Assembly (NCBI GenBank): GCA_032719365.1
Contig: CM064871.1
Location: 27,253,566 to 27,317,565, forward strand
Reading direction: 5' to 3'
Length of the DNA: 64,000 nt
Source: Prinsepia uniflora
Taxonomy: Eukaryota > Streptophyta > Magnoliopsida > Rosales > Rosaceae
Shown here: piece after piece, positions 61,048 through 64,000 of the stretch
Numbering within the stretch: the first letter of the stretch is position 1
Layout: each line of letters starts with the position of its first letter
Notes under the pieces: model-generated
Database searches by the model: none
Told to the model about the DNA's origin: nothing
The model's input: only the letters and a program-made list of their open reading frames with translations
Translations under genes and position numbers: made by a program

Positions 61048-61588
61048 TAACGTGAATCTAAAATCCACTATTGAAATTCTTTTTATTTGGTTTTAATCCA
61101 AATTATAGGAAACTCTAGCCATGAGCCCAAAATTTATTAAATTGAGATCCCAAGCCTAAGCCCAAAAGCCAAAAACTAAAATCCTTTTTCTTGGCCTAAG
61201 CCAAAATCAAAGAAAACCCGGGCCGAAAGTCCAAAATCCAATCAATCGAAATTCCATAAAGCCATATATCCATAAAACTGAAATCCGTAGAACGATAATC
61301 CAATAAATCCAAAACCCATAAAACCTGGCCATAGCCCCAAAACCTTGAGAATTAGGCTTAAACCCAGATTATATATTTCAAAGTCATTTCAAAATCTATA
61401 AAACTGATTTAAAACCTAAAATAGTTTCAAAATTGTTATTACATATCCATAACCAAAATAAGTCATTAGAATAATTATTCCAACTTTTTAAATAAAACCT
61501 TATGGAATAATTATTCTAATTACTAAAATTCACGTTTAGCATACATTTATTTGAAAACACAGTTTTTGGATGCATTATGTTTTGAAAT
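61048..61588. other. AT-rich sequence, possibly another LTR fragment
   Basis: Repeated 'cccaaaa' and 'ccataaaac' words, and a 'tgcattatgttttgaaatccaaaatccactcac' region resembling the donor-side part of minus-oriented LTRs, suggest degraded LTR sequence. No edges or genes were identified. Confidence 0.4.
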
Positions 61589-62049
61589 CCAAAATCCACT
61601 CACCCAAGGTTTGATTAAGCTCGACCTTGAACTGTACACTGTTCTGTCGTCCCCGCAGTCATATCGCTAATGGTGGTCGGAAATTGGGCGAGAAGCACCC
61701 ACTAGTTTTGAGCCTTTGTTTCTCCATCCACAAGGGTCCTTATGCTTCAAGAATGGTATGGTTGAGCTCATGAGGAAGAGAGGAAGGTGATGAGATATTT
61801 ATTTTAGGTTAAAACTAGCCTTCTGTATTTGGCCCAGTTAGGCAAGCTCGGCTAAAAACGTTTTAGCTTGGGCGGCGGAGTCAAGTTTGTTGCATAATTT
61901 GAAAAGCACGAGTCGAGTCTAGTAGGCTTAGTCATACATATGAAAGTCCAAACCCTTTATCGGGCAAGATTTTCATCGGACTTTACAAACCGGGCCTAGT
62001 AAGCCCACTCAAGTTGGGTTCAATTAGGATTTAGAAATGACTTATTTAA
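61589..62049. repeat. Duplicated block, copy B (461 bp)
   Basis: Partner of 57950-58412. It ends in 'gacttatttaa' exactly where the next LTR begins, so the LTR inserted after the two copies had formed. Confidence 0.87.
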
Positions 62050-64000
62050 TGACAGGACCCATCCCAATCCCCCCGGGATTAGTGCGGGATGACCCTGCTC
62101 CCGTCTGACACGGAGTGTTAGACAAGGGATAATTTCGACCTTTGCCCTCCCGGGCTATCAGAGTACGCCAGGATCCGGAGGAGGCATGTGATATCTCGGT
62201 CTCTGCTACAGTCCACATCCAATGTCAACCTGAAGGGCAGTCAAAACATTAAAAGCTGTGAGGGGACAAAACAAGAGTTTATAAAAACATTTAATAAGAA
62301 GACATTTGTACCATCCACTAAAAAGCATGCATGCATTCGAAAACCATTTAACCAAGGAAACCATACGTGGGAACTAAGCCCAAATCAGATTTAAACCAAG
62401 GTCGAAAGGACCACAATGAAAACGACTATACGGCCACTGCCCAAATCCATAAGGGACTTGGCCCAAAACCATAAAGAAACCAAGTACACGAGCCACTGCT
62501 CAAATCCTGTGCACACCTGTGCACACCACATATCATATATCATATATACATATAAGTCACACAACCAATCCTGTCACGGTATCCAAAGCTACGCGCGTGC
62601 TATCCGGGTCTCAATCCGAGTCTTCTCAAAGTCAAGGTTAATGTCCGCAGACCACTGATCCTACTCGAGGTAATAGTAACCATAGCATTCCTGAGAGTAA
62701 GGAACCCAACTGGGGGGTGACTCCACTCAGTCGGTGCTCCGTGACTACTCCGGGGTCCACCCAGGCCAACGACCCTCCCCGGAGGAGATAATAGAAGTAA
62801 AGGAAGGTAGATGAACATATATATACATAACATAAACATTCATGTCCGGTTCCCCTGAACCGTCATGATCCATAATATCCATAATCAGGTAACATGCCGG
62901 TTCCCATAAACCGTCATGTACCGTAATAACATAACCAGGGTTCATGCCGGTCCCCATAAACCGTCAAGAACCAGAATGACCTGACAAAGGTTCATGCCGG
63001 TTCCCATAAATCGTCATGAACCTGAAAAACTATCTAGGGTCCTTGATCCGAAATCATAAACCGTAAAATAACTGGGTCTCGTGCTCGAACATATGACATC
63101 AGCTGGGCACCGTGCCCGAAATCTGGGGTCATATGCCCGAGACAAAACCAAATGGGTCTCATACCCGAGTTTATCCTTTTACAAATCCAAAGCCATTTCA
63201 TTAAAACCAATAAGAAATACAGACCCGTATAAGCACCGTATAAGGCTGAAACCTCGAAATACGTGCTTATACGTAACCACATACAAATGCACCCATGGCA
63301 TCATCAAACATGTAATAAAACATATAATAAACAATTACGCATGCACCAATTTAGAAAACAAGGTCCACTCACAGACCGTCCGAGTTGCCGCCTCGATTTG
63401 CGTGCCATTCGGCTCTCCGAGCCGATCACCATCACCGGGACTCCCAAACCTGTCCAAATTTTAATAGAAGGTTAATAACTACTTAATTAACCTCCCATCA
63501 AAGCCCCGTAATTTTCCCGAACTTTTAACTATTTTTAAGCCGACCCTAAACCTTCCGACACCCCGAAAGCTATCGAAACGATGTCCGATTAACGCGAGAC
63601 CAGTCCCAAAATCTTCGTTACATCGAATAGAAGATTTCCCATGTTGAACACTTTCCCAAATTATGGCCCACGCATCCTCACGAACCCCTATAATGTCTAA
63701 AATACTGTTCATCGACACTAACCTCCAGCAGACTGGTTTTACTGTTCATGGCCGGTTCACCTGGTTTGGCCGGTCCAACTGGACCGGCGTGACCGGTTCA
63801 CAGCCCTAGACACCCCATTTTTCATCCTAGTTCTTCCTTTTTGGTTCCTTTCATCCTATTTTGATGTTTTCTATCCATTCCAATCCTTAAACGCAATCGA
63901 AAACGTCTAAATCCTATGGTTCGATTTTGAACCAAACGGTTCAAGTTTTCCAAAACTCTCCCATGGCTGCCCAGCCATCCCAAGCTTCCTTAAACCTTCC
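62050..64000 (-). mobile_element. Gypsy LTR, partial (continues past the window)
   Basis: It begins TGACAGGACCCATCCC (minus strand ends GGGTCCTGTCA) and runs to the window end without reaching the opposite edge. The left flank TTTAA (62045-62049) should be the target duplication. Arms are at 62256-62267 and 63363-63374 (one mismatch), with an acceptor-like CAG/G at 62230-62231. No primer site is visible to the left, so this is either a solo LTR or the 3' LTR of a minus-strand element. Confidence 0.85.
62846..63025. repeat. LTR minisatellite, about 50-bp unit, 3.6 copies
   Basis: Units beginning ccggttcccataaaccgtca start at 62846, 62897, 62947 and 62997 (partial). They lie between the complementary arms, where sister LTRs have different arrays. 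Confidence 0.85.

Overview
This window is nuclear DNA from a flowering plant, probably a eudicot with a repeat-rich genome, although the species cannot be read from it. Nearly all of it is transposable-element sequence nested several layers deep. I see no convincing single-copy host gene, no tRNA or rRNA gene, and nothing bacterial. Insertion boundaries are unusually clear, because many elements still have exact target-site duplications (TSDs) that I could match base by base.

Layout. (1) 1-5582: the 5' part of a decayed minus-strand Ty3/gypsy (Tekay/Del-like chromovirus) element with RNase H, RT, protease and gag remnants, a tRNA-Met-type primer-binding site and a 2.8-kb LTR. (2) 5583-7581: a 323-bp tandem duplication of the LTR edge, ATC-rich low-complexity DNA and an LTR-edge remnant. 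(3) 7582-25889: an 18.3-kb CACTA (En/Spm) DNA transposon on the minus strand, complete end to end (TSD ATA), with two transposase genes. One gene reads open across seven inferred exons; the other has a single 2-bp frameshift. A solo LTR (18722-21784, TSD AGATG) lies inside its non-coding 5' part. (4) 25890-31798: a plus-strand Athila-type gag remnant split by a rearranged gypsy element (26121-30496, TSD CTTGC). (5) 31799-41289: a complete, young, minus-strand LTR retrotransposon (TSD CCCTA) with two 3290-bp LTRs about 1.1% apart and a single intact gag gene, so non-autonomous. (6) 41334-44344: a solo LTR. (7) 44435-56018: a minus-strand Athila-type element (3' LTR, polypurine tract, deleted integrase and RT) invaded by solo LTRs at 44939-47959 (TSD CTTAA) and 49907-54408 (TSD CTTAC), the latter itself split by an Athila-like LTR. 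(8) 56019-62049: two diverged copies of an LTR-derived block, each with about 460 bp of shared non-LTR sequence. (9) 62050-64000: an LTR that runs off the window.

How the pieces relate. The gypsy LTRs form one loose superfamily: ends TGTAACRRCCCGTCCC...GGGTCCTGACA, with tRNA-Met primer sites where an internal region survives. The gag-only element shares gag signatures with the coding element at the left edge, so an autonomous relative probably mobilises it in trans. Loss by LTR-LTR recombination has been common: four solo LTRs against one intact element. The most interesting signal is inside the LTRs. Almost all carry a pair of complementary 9-12-nt arms (GTGAGTGGAC...GTCCACTCAC) bracketing roughly 0.6-1.4 kb. 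One arm overlaps a splice-donor-like GTGAGT, the other sits just before a splice-acceptor-like CAG/G, the bracketed part holds a fast-changing minisatellite in most copies, and one LTR pair differs by compensatory changes in both arms.
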